Shown piece after piece: positions 1 to 8,438 of a stretch of DNA of 33,635 nucleotides; within the stretch, counting starts at the first letter, position 1; each line of letters opens with the position of its first letter. A program made the position numbers and the translations under genes. Below the pieces are notes generated by a model. It was not told the origin of the DNA, searched no databases, and saw only the letters and a program-made list of their open reading frames with translations. Origin of the DNA: Candidatus Methylomirabilis sp. (GTDB lineage: Bacteria > Patescibacteriota > DYJS01); NCBI GenBank assembly GCA_020723005.1, contig DYJS01000002.1, positions 25,675-59,309 on the forward strand, in the 5' to 3' direction.

Positions 1-34
1 GCTCAGCATGACCCTTAAAGACGAAACCAAATAA
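1..34. other. Unassigned, comparatively GC-rich window edge
   Basis: The first 34 bases are visibly richer in G and C than anything else near them, and the sequence turns almost pure A/T straight after. One reading frame runs open to a TAA at 32-34, so this could be the last ten codons of an upstream gene. The bases GCTCAGCATGACCC also resemble the end of a dispersed repeat found in many bacterial genomes, whose core reads TTCGACAAGCTCAG followed by GATGAC-like bases; that comparison is from memory. The window edge prevents a decision. Confidence 0.2.
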
Positions 35-77
35 AAAATTTAAAATTAAAATTTATAAAAATAATTAAAAAAATTTT

Positions 78-1805
78 ATGAGTACAATACAAGAAAAAGT
101 TCTCTCTTCTACGATGGGAATAAATTTTAGAAGTGAGAAAAAATTAAAAATTATTCCAATTGGGGGACTTAATGAAGTTGGGCAAAATTGCACAATTTTC
201 GAATATGACAAAGATATTGTAGTTGTTGATATGGGGGCCGCATTTCCAGATGATACAACTGCTGGAACTTCAATGATTGTTCCAGATATCTCTTATTTAA
301 AAAATAAAAAAGCAAATGTTCGTGGAGTTGTTTTGACTCATGGACATTTTGATCACTATGGAGCAATTCCATATCTTTATGAAGATTTAAAAGATTTTGA
401 TTTTTATATGTCTAATTTGAGTGCAAAAATCATAACAGAAGCAATTGCAGATAAAGTTGGACAATCAAAAGAGTTAAAAATTCACACAATTCAAGATGGA
501 TCTAGAATTAAATTAGGAGTTTTTGAGATTGAATTTATTCATGTTAATCACTCAATTCCATCTTCAAATTCTTTGGCGATTTATACACCAGAAGGAATTG
601 TTTATTTTTCTGGGGATTTCAAAATAGATTTTACACCAATAAACGATACTCCAATTGATTTAGCAAGAATTGCACAGCTTGGAAAAGAGGGTGTAAAACT
701 TGCTTTGATGGAATCGACAAACTCTCTTAAAGCAGGGCATTCAACATCAGAAAAAGAAGTTGGAGATGTTCTTTTTAATATTTTTAGTAAAGCTGAAGGA
801 AGAATTATTGTTGCTTCTTTTGCGAGTTTGATTGGAAGGATTCAGCAAATTATTGATGCTTCTGCTCGTCTTGGAAAGAGAATTGTTATTGATGGACGAA
901 GTATGAATAATTTCACTGATATTACGAAAGATTTGGAATTTTTACGAGTTCCAGCTGGTCTTGTTGTATCTCCGGAAATTGCAAACAAATTACCAGATAA
1001 TAAAGTTGTGATTATTTGCACCGGAAGTCAGGGACAAGATATGTCTAGCCTTGGAAGAATGGCAAATGGAACACATAAATTTTTTAAGCTTCACGAAGGA
1101 GATACCTGCATCATATCCTCTTCTCCAATTCCTGGAAATGAATTGGCACTTATCAGAATGAGTGATAAATTGATTGCAAAAGGTGCTAGAGTGATTACAA
1201 ATCAAATTTTAGATGTTCATACATCTGGACATGGACATCGAGAAGAGATAAAAACTTTAGTTTCACTTCTTAAACCAGAATATTATATTCCAGTTCATGG
1301 AAATCTTTTGCTTCGTGATGGAAATAAAGAGCTTGCAGTTGAGATGGGAGTTAAAAGAGAAAATATTTTTATGCTTGAAAATGGTGCAGTTTTTGAATTG
1401 GAAAAAGGAAGACCTTCTGTAAAACTTGATAAAGTTAAAAATGAAACCGTTGTTGTTGATGGAAACGATGTGGGAGACTTGAATGATGTTGTTATGAAAG
1501 AGAGAAATGTTCTTGGAAGTGATGGTTTTATGGTAATAATTTTGATTGTTGATCTCAAAACAAAAAAATTAGTTCATAATCCAGATATAATTTCTCGTGG
1601 TTTTGTTTATTTGAAAGATAAACCAAATTTAATTGAAGATTCAAGAGCAAAAGTTCGTAAGATTTTTGACACACATTCAATTGATGAAAATACCGAATGG
1701 GAAAATGGACTTAAAAAAAGAATTCGTGATGATATGTCGAGATTTTTGAATAAAGAAACTGCAAAAAATCCATTAATTGTTGCTGTTGTCAAAGTGATAA
1801 AATGA
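78..1805 (+). CDS. rnj: Ribonuclease J (metallo-beta-lactamase/beta-CASP RNase)
   Basis: This is a 575-residue RNase J, a two-zinc enzyme with endonuclease and 5'-3' exonuclease activity that matures and degrades RNA in the cytoplasm. The beta-lactamase core has the zinc motif HGHFDH at about residues 88-93, a GDF motif followed by D-x-TP near 180, the beta-CASP region, then HTSGHG and PVHG motifs that complete the active site. A C-terminal domain of about 100 residues follows, as in full-length RNase J. The usual zinc motif is HGHEDH, so the Phe is a mild deviation. The N-terminal extension is short. The gene ends in TGA and converges with the broken gene at 1811-2220, five bases away. The family assignment is secure; J1 and J2 subtypes cannot be told apart. 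Confidence 0.96.
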   Translation: MSTIQEKVLSSTMGINFRSEKKLKIIPIGGLNEVGQNCTIFEYDKDIVVVDMGAAFPDDTTAGTSMIVPDISYLKNKKANVRGVVLTHGHFDHYGAIPYLYEDLKDFDFYMSNLSAKIITEAIADKVGQSKELKIHTIQDGSRIKLGVFEIEFIHVNHSIPSSNSLAIYTPEGIVYFSGDFKIDFTPINDTPIDLARIAQLGKEGVKLALMESTNSLKAGHSTSEKEVGDVLFNIFSKAEGRIIVASFASLIGRIQQIIDASARLGKRIVIDGRSMNNFTDITKDLEFLRVPAGLVVSPEIANKLPDNKVVIICTGSQGQDMSSLGRMANGTHKFFKLHEGDTCIISSSPIPGNELALIRMSDKLIAKGARVITNQILDVHTSGHGHREEIKTLVSLLKPEYYIPVHGNLLLRDGNKELAVEMGVKRENIFMLENGAVFELEKGRPSVKLDKVKNETVVVDGNDVGDLNDVVMKERNVLGSDGFMVIILIVDLKTKKLVHNPDIISRGFVYLKDKPNLIEDSRAKVRKIFDTHSIDENTEWENGLKKRIRDDMSRFLNKETAKNPLIVAVVKVIK

Positions 1806-1810
1806 AAATT

Positions 1811-2220
1811 TTATTGAGGATTTGCTTGTTCTGCTGTTGATAATAAATCTGTTAAAGCTTTTTTAAATTTTTCAAAATCATTAATGTTAAAATTTTCTCC
1901 TAATTTTTTTTCATATCTGTTTTAGTTTTCTTAAATACAACTTCTAAATGAAGTGATTTAAAAAGAGCAATAAATTCTTGTTTTATATGATTTTCACTTA
2001 TTGTTTTTTTAAAACGAGAATAACCAAAGAGAATTGGTTCAAAAGTAAATAAACCTGTTTGGAAATTAAAATACACTGTGACAAACCAAATTGATTTTGT
2101 TGAATCATTATAAAAAAACATAAATTGTAAATCTCTATTTTCGTTTATTAAGAAAGGTATTATATGTTCCTTTGTATCTCCCGTCATTAACTCGTTTTTT
2201 TTTGGTGTATTTTGTGTCAT
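1811..2220 (-). pseudogene. Hypothetical protein with a frameshift at an A8 run
   Basis: The reading frame starts at ATG 2220, runs 106 codons and stops with TAG at 1900-1902. The stop follows a run of eight A on the coding strand (T8 at 1904-1911 on the plus strand). One extra A would let the frame continue to a TAA at 1811-1813, adding a charged C-terminus ending LLSTAEQANPQ and giving about 136 residues. The continuation has normal codon use and no stop, so I take it as the true C-terminus. The protein is soluble-looking, with alternating aromatic and charged beta-type segments in the middle. I do not recognise a family. It may be a decaying gene, a slippage-expressed gene or a sequencing error. 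It converges tightly with rnj. Confidence 0.6.
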
Positions 2221-2281
2221 TTTAAAAATTTAATGATAAAAATTAAATTTATCTTTTGATAAATTTCGTTTCATTCTAGCG

Positions 2282-2295
2282 GAGAGAGAGAGAGA
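2282..2295. repeat. (GA)7 dinucleotide repeat
   Basis: Seven uninterrupted GA units lie in the divergent intergenic region between the hypothetical gene on the minus strand (start 2220) and uvrB (start 2383). They immediately precede a promoter-like TTGTCA element. This is the only clear non-A/T simple repeat noticed in the window. Confidence 0.8.
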
Positions 2296-2296
2296 T

Positions 2297-2325
2297 TTGT
2301 CAAGTATTTTAAGAATTTGTAAAAA
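2297..2325 (+). promoter_or_regulatory. Possible uvrB promoter
   Basis: TTGTCA at 2297-2302 is followed after 17 bases by TAAAAA at 2320-2325. Spacing and hexamers are compatible with a sigma70-type promoter upstream of uvrB. A second -10-like TATAGT lies at 2360-2365. Promoter-like matches are frequent by chance in sequence this AT-rich. Confidence 0.3.
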
Positions 2326-2382
2326 TTTTTTCACTTCCATTTTTTAAAATCTTTTTCAATATAGTTTTGTAAAAGAAATTTT

Positions 2383-4368
2383 TTGGATAGAAGATTTAAA
2401 TTAGTTTCACCTTTTGAACCAGCAGGAGATCAACCAGATGCGATTAGGCAACTTGTTTCTGGACTTAAAAAAGGTTTTCGTTTTCAAACGGTTCTTGGGG
2501 CTACTGGAACTGGAAAAACTTTTGTGATGGCAAAAGTAATTGAAGAGTTGCAAAGACCAACACTTGTGATGGTTCATAACAAAACTTTGGCAAGTCAGCT
2601 TTACCTTGAATTTCGGGAATTTTTTCCAGAAAATGCTGTTCATTATTTTGTTTCATACTACGATTATTATCAACCAGAAGCATATATTGCAAAATCTGAT
2701 ACTTACATTGCAAAAGATTCTTCTATAAACGAAGAGATTGATCGATTGCGAAATTCTGCGACTCGTTCTTTGCTTTCACGAAATGATGTGATTATCGTTG
2801 CTTCAGTTTCTGCAATTTATGGTTTAGGCAGTCCAGAAATTTACAAAGGAATTCGTGTTCAATTAAAAAAAGGTCAAAATATAAATCGACGAGATCTTTT
2901 GAATAAATTTGTGAATATGCAATACACAAGGAACGATTTAGTTTTGAATCGTGGAAATTTTTCTGTTCAAGGTGAGGTTATTACAATTTTTCCCGGTTAT
3001 GAAGAATATAATGCAATACGAGTTGAATTTTTTGGCGATGAAATTGAAAATATTTTTGAAGTGGATACATTGACTGGCGAATTTAAAGATGAATTTGAAG
3101 AAGTTACAATTTTTCCTGCCAAGCATTATGTTGTTACAAAAGATCAAGTTAAAAAAATTTTACCAGATATTCGAAAAGAAATGGAAGCTCAAATTGAGTT
3201 TTTTAAAAAAGCAGGAAAAGAGGTTGAAGCACAAAGAATTCGAGAACGAACAGAGTATGATCTTGAAATGATGGAACAGATGGGATATGTTCAGGGAATT
3301 GAAAATTATACAAAATATACTGAAGGATTAAAAGATGGAGAGGCTCCGGCAACACTTTTAGATTATTTTCCAAAAGGATTTCTTACATTTATAGATGAAA
3401 GTCACATTACAATTCCGCAAATTGGTGGAATGTTTAATGGAAATTATTCTCGAAAAGAAACTCTTGTTCAATATGGATTTCGTTTGCCTTCTTCTTTTGA
3501 AAATCGTCCTTTAAAATTTGAAGAGTTTGTAAATCGAATTGGTCAAACAGTTTTTGTTTCTGCGACTCCATCAAGTTATGAGAACGAAAATTCTCAAAAA
3601 ATTATTGATTTGGTTGTTCGTCCAACAGGTTTAGTTGATCCAAAGATAGAGGTTCGTCCTTCGCAAAATCAGGTTGATGATCTAATTTCTGAAATTAGAA
3701 AAACTATTGTAAAGAAACAGAGAGTTCTTGTTACTGCACTTACAAAAAAACTTTCAGAATCAATTGCAGAATATTTAAAAGAGCTTGGTATAAAAGTTCA
3801 ATATATTCACAGCGATGTTGATACAATTGAGCGAGTGGAGATTTTGAGAGATCTTCGTTTTGGAAAATATGATGTATTGGTTGGAATAAATCTTCTTCGT
3901 GAAGGATTGGATCTTCCAGAAGTTTCATTGGTTGGAATTTTGGATGCAGACAAGGAGGGATTTTTGCGAAGTCGAACGAGCCTTATTCAAACAATTGGTA
4001 GATCTGCAAGAAATGTTGATGGGCGAGTGATAATGTATGCTGATAAAATTACAAAATCTATGAAAGATGCGATTGATGAAACCGAGAGAAGAAGAGAGAG
4101 GCAGGAAAAATATAATAGAGATAATGGAATTACACCACAAACAATTATCAAGGCGATTCGAGAGATGGATGCAAGTATAGAGAAACAGAAAAAATCTAGT
4201 AGAAAATCTGTTGGAGACGATCTTAAAACTGGAAGAATTCCAAAAGATGAAATCAAAAAAATCATTAAAGATTTGGAAAGCAAGATGCAACTTTCAGCAC
4301 AAAATATGGATTTTGAAACAGCAGCTGAACTTCGTGATAAAATTGAAGAATTGGAGAATAGACTTTGA
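2383..4368 (+). CDS. uvrB: Excinuclease ABC subunit B
   Basis: UvrB is the damage-verifying, ATP-dependent helicase-like subunit of nucleotide excision repair; it is loaded by UvrA and then recruits UvrC. The 661-residue length is normal. Visible features are Walker A GATGTGKT at about 39-46, the beta-hairpin YYDYYQPEAY near 92-101 that grips DNA, the DESH Walker B at about 338-341, helicase motif VI QTIGRSARN, and a C-terminal UVR motif (about 625-661) that contacts UvrC. The start is TTG at 2383, giving the usual short MDRRFKLVSPFEPAGDQP beginning; no SD sequence is seen. uvrA and uvrC are not in the window. The 5' neighbour is divergent, so the gene is probably transcribed alone. Secure. 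Confidence 0.97.
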   Translation: MDRRFKLVSPFEPAGDQPDAIRQLVSGLKKGFRFQTVLGATGTGKTFVMAKVIEELQRPTLVMVHNKTLASQLYLEFREFFPENAVHYFVSYYDYYQPEAYIAKSDTYIAKDSSINEEIDRLRNSATRSLLSRNDVIIVASVSAIYGLGSPEIYKGIRVQLKKGQNINRRDLLNKFVNMQYTRNDLVLNRGNFSVQGEVITIFPGYEEYNAIRVEFFGDEIENIFEVDTLTGEFKDEFEEVTIFPAKHYVVTKDQVKKILPDIRKEMEAQIEFFKKAGKEVEAQRIRERTEYDLEMMEQMGYVQGIENYTKYTEGLKDGEAPATLLDYFPKGFLTFIDESHITIPQIGGMFNGNYSRKETLVQYGFRLPSSFENRPLKFEEFVNRIGQTVFVSATPSSYENENSQKIIDLVVRPTGLVDPKIEVRPSQNQVDDLISEIRKTIVKKQRVLVTALTKKLSESIAEYLKELGIKVQYIHSDVDTIERVEILRDLRFGKYDVLVGINLLREGLDLPEVSLVGILDADKEGFLRSRTSLIQTIGRSARNVDGRVIMYADKITKSMKDAIDETERRRERQEKYNRDNGITPQTIIKAIREMDASIEKQKKSSRKSVGDDLKTGRIPKDEIKKIIKDLESKMQLSAQNMDFETAAELRDKIEELENRL

Positions 4369-4456
4369 CAGGAAAGTAGGTTTAATATTTTTAAAAACCC
4401 TTTAGTTTCATTTTAAAATTTCTAAACATTTGTTGGAAGAGTTTGTAAATTTTTAA

Positions 4457-5284
4457 ATGTGCGAAATCGAAATTAACAAAATTTATAACGAAGATTGTCT
4501 TGAAACAATGGCAAGATGTCCTGATAATTTTGTTGATTTGACGGTTACAAGCCCTCCATACGACGATCTTAGAACTTACAAAACAAATATAAAACTTAAA
4601 AAAGAGTTTAACGGATTTAGTTTTGAATTTGAAAAAATTGCAAAGGAACTTTTTAGAATTACAAAAAATGGTGGAGTTTTGGTTTGGGTTATTGGAGATG
4701 CAACAATTGATGGAAGTGAAACGGGAACAAGTTTTCGGCAAGCACTATTTTTCAAAGAAATTGGTTTCAATCTTTTTGATACAATGATTTATTAAAAAAC
4801 TGGAACATCTTTTCCGCAAATTTCTCGATACAATTAAATTTTTGAATATATGTTTGTTTTTTCAAAAGGAAAACCAAAAACTTTTAATCCAATTATGAAA
4901 AAAAATATTACTGCAGGATCAGTTCGTTTTAGCAGAAAATTTCGAAACAAAGAAGGTAAAATGATTTCATCTTTTAACGGGGAACCAATAAAAGAAGAGG
5001 GAATTGAAAATAATATATGGGTTATAAAAAATGGAATGTTTAAATCTACGAAAGATTTAATTGCTTTTAATCATCCAGCTATTTTTCCAGAAGAACTTGT
5101 TCAAAAACATATTTTCTCTTGGAGTAATGAAAATGATTTAGTTTATGATCCGTTTATGGGAAGTGGAACGACTGCAAAGGTTTCTATTCAGATGAAAAGA
5201 AATTTTTTCGGAAGTGAAATTAGTAAAGATTACTATGATATTTCTATGGAGAGAATAAAATTAATCGAACAAATTTTAATTTAA
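4457..5284 (+). pseudogene. Beta-class DNA methyltransferase interrupted by two TAA codons
   Basis: The locus is a single frame of 276 codons broken by TAA at codon 113 (4793-4795) and codon 127 (4835-4837). The first part carries the catalytic motif TSPPY (residues 31-35), typical of N4-cytosine or N6-adenine methyltransferases. The last part carries the AdoMet-binding DPFMGSGTT motif (about 231-239). Catalytic-before-AdoMet order marks the beta class. The stretch between the stops remains recognisable (KTGTSFPQISRYN, then IFEYMFVFSKGKPKTFNPI). Both TAA codons are one substitution from CAA, and Gln at these places would fit my memory of homologues. Neither half alone should be active. Codon 131 (4850) could act as a start for the second half. 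Apparently half of a restriction-modification system; the segment at 5289-5446 may be the rest. Confidence 0.85.
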
Positions 5285-5288
5285 AAAA

Positions 5289-5446
5289 ATGCAAAATAAT
5301 CTTTTTTATCTTGATTGGTCAATAAAAAATTCAAAAAAATTTTTAGATATCAATATGAGTTGGATTGAAATTGAAAAATTACCAAAAATTGGTTGAATAC
5401 AAGTGGTTTTGAAAAGTTGATTGAAGATTTTCAAACTAAATTTTAA
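5289..5446 (+). pseudogene. Short frameshifted remnant after the methyltransferase
   Basis: An ATG five bases after the methyltransferase stop opens a frame that halts at TGA after about 35 codons. The halt follows an A5 run at 5384-5388. One extra A would carry it on to a TAA at 5444-5446, giving about 52 residues with a plausible ending (SGFEKLIEDFQTKF). The size is far below that of any restriction enzyme. From position alone, I infer that it is what is left of the partner endonuclease after an internal deletion plus a frameshift. No catalytic motif such as PD-(D/E)xK survives, so the identity cannot be confirmed. Confidence 0.4.
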
Positions 5447-5450
5447 AAAA

Positions 5451-6305
5451 ATGGAATTAAAAGAAATTTTATCAAAATCAATTCTTGTTCCATCAAAATT
5501 GCCAGATTCAGATTTTGTAATAAATCCATATACTGGTTGTAGTTTTGGATGTTCTTATTGTTATGCAAGTTTTATGAGTAGATATGTTGAAAAAGAAATT
5601 GATGATTGGGGAAATTTTGTATTTGTGAAAAAAAATGCACCAGAGCTTTTACAAAAAGATTTAAAAAGATTTAAAAACTTTGGAGAAGGGAAAATCATAC
5701 TTTTTAGTTCTGTAACTGATCCATATCAAGGAGTTGAAAACAAGTATCAACTCACAAGAAAATGTTTAGAGGTTTTACTTGATTTTGGGTTTTTGGGAGA
5801 GGTTTCAATTCTTACAAAATCTTCTCTTATCATACGAGATATTGATCTTTTTGCAAAATTTAAACATATTTCAGTTGGGCTTACCATTACATCTGTTGAT
5901 GATGAAATTTCAAAATTTTTTGAAAAATTCGCTCCAAAAGTTTCTGAAAGATTTTTAGCTTTGGAAAAACTAAATTCTGCCGAAATTGATACATATGCAT
6001 TTTTTGGTCCAATTTTACCACATTTTGCAAGTTCTCCAGAAAAAATGGAAGAAGTTTTTATGCGACTTTCTAAAGTTGGAACTAAAAAATTATATATTGA
6101 ACATATTAATCTTTCAAATTATATTCGTAACAGACTTTTTGCAGAAACTAATTTTTCGCAAGAGATTTTAAAAACATTTTACGAATCAAAAACAAAAAAT
6201 TATCGTAGTAAAATTGATAAATTTTTAGTCGATTTAGTTAAAAAATATGATATGAAAATTCTTGGTGGTGGAAAAGCAATTTATCATAAAGATTTTAACA
6301 ATTAA
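5451..6305 (+). CDS. SplB-like radical SAM protein
   Basis: This is a 284-residue radical SAM protein of the spore-photoproduct-lyase-like group (COG1533). The cluster-binding cysteines are C30, C34 and C37 in CSFGCSYC, preceded by INPYTGC, which is typical of this group. The downstream (beta/alpha) barrel segments include the VTDPYQGVE and LTKSSLIIRD stretches. Family members are annotated loosely as DNA-repair photolyases, but the substrate of those outside spore-formers is unknown. An upstream in-frame TTG at 5421 exists, but ATG 5451 gives the conventional N-terminus and lies just after the remnant's stop. A repair role is weakly supported by uvrB upstream of the decayed restriction-modification locus. 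Confidence 0.85.
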   Translation: MELKEILSKSILVPSKLPDSDFVINPYTGCSFGCSYCYASFMSRYVEKEIDDWGNFVFVKKNAPELLQKDLKRFKNFGEGKIILFSSVTDPYQGVENKYQLTRKCLEVLLDFGFLGEVSILTKSSLIIRDIDLFAKFKHISVGLTITSVDDEISKFFEKFAPKVSERFLALEKLNSAEIDTYAFFGPILPHFASSPEKMEEVFMRLSKVGTKKLYIEHINLSNYIRNRLFAETNFSQEILKTFYESKTKNYRSKIDKFLVDLVKKYDMKILGGGKAIYHKDFNN

Positions 6306-6351
6306 AATTTTTTAATAAGATTAATGTGGAAAGTTGTATTTTTTGTTGATG

Positions 6352-6357
6352 TATAAT
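6352..6357 (+). promoter_or_regulatory. Perfect -10 box (TATAAT) upstream of rsmA
   Basis: TATAAT lies 50 bases before the rsmA GTG start in a 101-base gap between genes. No good -35 hexamer sits at 16-18 bases, so the assignment rests on the -10 alone. Confidence 0.35.
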
Positions 6358-6406
6358 GTTATTTTAGAAATAAAGTTATCAAAACAATTTTAAGTAAAAT
6401 TTATTT

Positions 6407-7219
6407 GTGAGAAAAATATTTTCTAAAAAATCGCTTGGTCAAAATTTTTTAAATAATCACTCTGTTGCGATTTCAGTCTCTTCGTCAATAGAAAAAAATC
6501 AAAATGTTTTGGAAGTTGGATCAGGTTTTGGTTTTTTGACAAAATTTTTAGCAGAAGATGCAAAAAAGGTTTATTCTATTGAAAAAGATGACAGGTTTTT
6601 TGATGAAAATTTAACAACTAATTATCAAAAAATTTTTGGAGATTTAAAAAATATAGAATTTGTTCATAAAGATATCTTAGATTTAGAAAATTCTGATTTG
6701 CCAGAAGATTTTTTAAAAGATTTTGTTCTTGTTGGAAATTTACCATACAATATCTCAAAAAAAATCATTCAAAAATTTTTAGATGGATCTTTTTCAAAAC
6801 CAAAAGAGATTGTTATTATGCTTCAAAAAGAGGTTGGGGAGCAGATTCTTGGAAAAAATCCAAGTTTTATGACTTTTTTTACAGATTTTTTTTGCAAAAC
6901 AAAAGAGAAAGTTCTTTTTGTTTCAAGGGAAAATTTTTCACCAAAACCAAAAGTGGATTCAATTGTTATTAAACTTGTTTTACGAAATGAAATTGAAATG
7001 AAAAAGATTTTTGAAGATTTAAAAATTTCTAAACTGGAGCTTGAATCTTTTTGGAAATTTTTGAAGATATTTTTGGAGCATAAAAGAAAAAAAATTGGAT
7101 TTTTGGCAAAATCAAGAATTCAAAAAAGAGAAGATTTTGATATTAAAATTTTTGATAAAAGAATTACAGATCTCTCATTGCAAGAGATTTCCGAAATTTA
7201 TTACAGAACGAAAAATTAG
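6407..7219 (+). CDS. rsmA: 16S rRNA (adenine(1518)/(1519)-N6)-dimethyltransferase
   Basis: RsmA/KsgA dimethylates two adjacent adenines in the 3'-terminal hairpin of 16S rRNA during late 30S assembly. At 270 residues it has family-typical length. It shows the N-terminal LGQNFL motif (10-15), the AdoMet loop EVGSGFGFLT (37-46), an acidic motif at the end of strand 2 (SIEKD), and the catalytic NLPY (111-114). The C-terminal helical domain is present. GTG at 6407 is chosen because it gives the expected short lead before LGQNF. tsaD follows after 33 bases in the same direction, so the two are probably cotranscribed. Confidence 0.95.
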   Translation: MRKIFSKKSLGQNFLNNHSVAISVSSSIEKNQNVLEVGSGFGFLTKFLAEDAKKVYSIEKDDRFFDENLTTNYQKIFGDLKNIEFVHKDILDLENSDLPEDFLKDFVLVGNLPYNISKKIIQKFLDGSFSKPKEIVIMLQKEVGEQILGKNPSFMTFFTDFFCKTKEKVLFVSRENFSPKPKVDSIVIKLVLRNEIEMKKIFEDLKISKLELESFWKFLKIFLEHKRKKIGFLAKSRIQKREDFDIKIFDKRITDLSLQEISEIYYRTKN

Positions 7220-7252
7220 AAAATTTTTTAAAAAATAAAAACTTTAATCATT

Positions 7253-8290
7253 ATGAAAATTTTGGCGATTGACACAAGTTGCGACGATACATCAGTTTCT
7301 GTTTTGGAAAATACTTCCATTCTTTCAAATGTTGTTTCAAGTCAAGATGAAGTTCACAAGCCCTGGGGTGGAGTTGTTCCAAATTTAGCAAGAAATGCGC
7401 ATAAAGAAAATATTGAAAATACAATTAAACTTGCAATAAAAAGATCAAAAATTCAAATTTCTGAAATTGATCTTTTTGCAGTAACTGTTGGACCTGGTCT
7501 TGCAATTGCTTTGGAAGTTGGAATTCAAAAAGCAAAAGAATTAGCAAAAAAATTTAAAAAACCTCTTGTTGCAGTAAATCATATGGCTGGGCATTTTTTT
7601 GCAAATTTTGCAGTTTCAAAAAATTCTGAAATTAGAAATTTTGAATTTCCAATTCTTGGAATTTTGGTTTCTGGAGGACACACGGAAATTGTTTGGAGCG
7701 AAAAACTTCTTGAATTTAAAATTTTAGGAGAAACAATTGACGATGCAATTGGTGAAGCTTTTGATAAAGTTTCAAGAATGATGAATTTGGGTGGTTTGTA
7801 TGGTGGAAAAAATATTCAAGAATTTGCAAAAAAAGGAGATAGTAAAAAGTATAAATTTCCAATTCCAATGGAGAAATCTGGAGATTTTAATTTTAGCTAT
7901 TCTGGACTTAAAACAAGTTTTTTATATACAATTCAGAAAATTAAACCTGAAAATTTTAAAGATGAAATTCCTCATCTTTGTGCAAGTTTTCAATCCGCAT
8001 CTGTTGAAAGTGTCATTTTTAAATTAAAAAAAGTTTTACAAAAATTCTCTCCAAAATCAGTTTTTTTGGGTGGTGGAGTTGGACAAAATATACTTCTTCG
8101 AAAAGAGATTAGAAAATTATTAAAAAATTTTGGATTAAAACTTACAACACCATATTCAAAAAAACTTTTTTCAGACAACGCTTCTATGATTGGAGTGGTT
8201 GCATATTTTATGGCTAAAAAAAGGATGTTTGTTACAAATTTTGAGAAGCTTGAAAGAAAACCAAGAATGAAAATTGATGAAATTTTTTAA
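7253..8290 (+). CDS. tsaD: tRNA threonylcarbamoyladenosine transferase TsaD
   Basis: TsaD (Kae1/YgjD) transfers the threonylcarbamoyl group from threonylcarbamoyl-AMP to A37 of ANN-decoding tRNAs, working with TsaB and TsaE. The 345 residues start with the ASKHA nucleotide-binding motif IDTSCDDTS, have the metal-binding HMAGH at 110-114, VSGGHTE at about 139-145 and GGGVGQN near 275. It is complete and of normal length. TsaB and TsaE are not in the window. A nested inverted repeat after the stop probably terminates the transcript. Confidence 0.96.
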   Translation: MKILAIDTSCDDTSVSVLENTSILSNVVSSQDEVHKPWGGVVPNLARNAHKENIENTIKLAIKRSKIQISEIDLFAVTVGPGLAIALEVGIQKAKELAKKFKKPLVAVNHMAGHFFANFAVSKNSEIRNFEFPILGILVSGGHTEIVWSEKLLEFKILGETIDDAIGEAFDKVSRMMNLGGLYGGKNIQEFAKKGDSKKYKFPIPMEKSGDFNFSYSGLKTSFLYTIQKIKPENFKDEIPHLCASFQSASVESVIFKLKKVLQKFSPKSVFLGGGVGQNILLRKEIRKLLKNFGLKLTTPYSKKLFSDNASMIGVVAYFMAKKRMFVTNFEKLERKPRMKIDEIF

Positions 8291-8316
8291 AAAATAAAAA
8301 AATAAAATTAGAAAAC

Positions 8317-8366
8317 AAAGATATTTTATTTTGATTTTGAAAATCTCTTTAACTTAAAATATCTTT
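8317..8366. terminator. Nested inverted repeat between convergent tsaD and the peptidase gene
   Basis: AAAGATATTTTA at 8317-8328 is matched by its perfect complement TAAAATATCTTT at 8355-8366 (12 bp). A second, inner palindrome (GATTTTGAAAATC, 8333-8345) sits inside. A/T-rich tails on both sides and the location between converging genes suggest a bidirectional terminator. The stem is weak because it is nearly all A/T. Confidence 0.55.
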
Positions 8367-8438
8367 AAAAAAAATTTTTCTATAAGAGAAAAATTTAGTA
8401 ATCAAAAAATAATTATAATATAAGTTAAATTTAAAAAT

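Noticed and set aside
3925-4290. 121-codon minus-strand ORF inside uvrB
   Set aside because: It is the complement of strongly coding uvrB sequence. Other long minus-strand frames there and inside rnj are likewise shadows without start signals or family matches.
78-4368. UGA=Gly code (as in Gracilibacteria/Absconditabacteria)
   Set aside because: rnj, uvrB, rpoA, rplQ and rplM end in TGA at the normal family length, and no conserved Gly is encoded by TGA in intact genes.
4457-5284. UAA reassigned to glutamine, suggested by two in-frame TAA codons in the methyltransferase
   Set aside because: TAA ends many intact genes here at their expected lengths (for example tsaD, recG, rpsM and rpsD), so it is a stop. 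The codons are better explained as mutations.
5421-5450. TTG start for the radical SAM gene at 5421
   Set aside because: It lies in the remnant upstream and adds ten residues not needed by the family; ATG 5451 is better placed.
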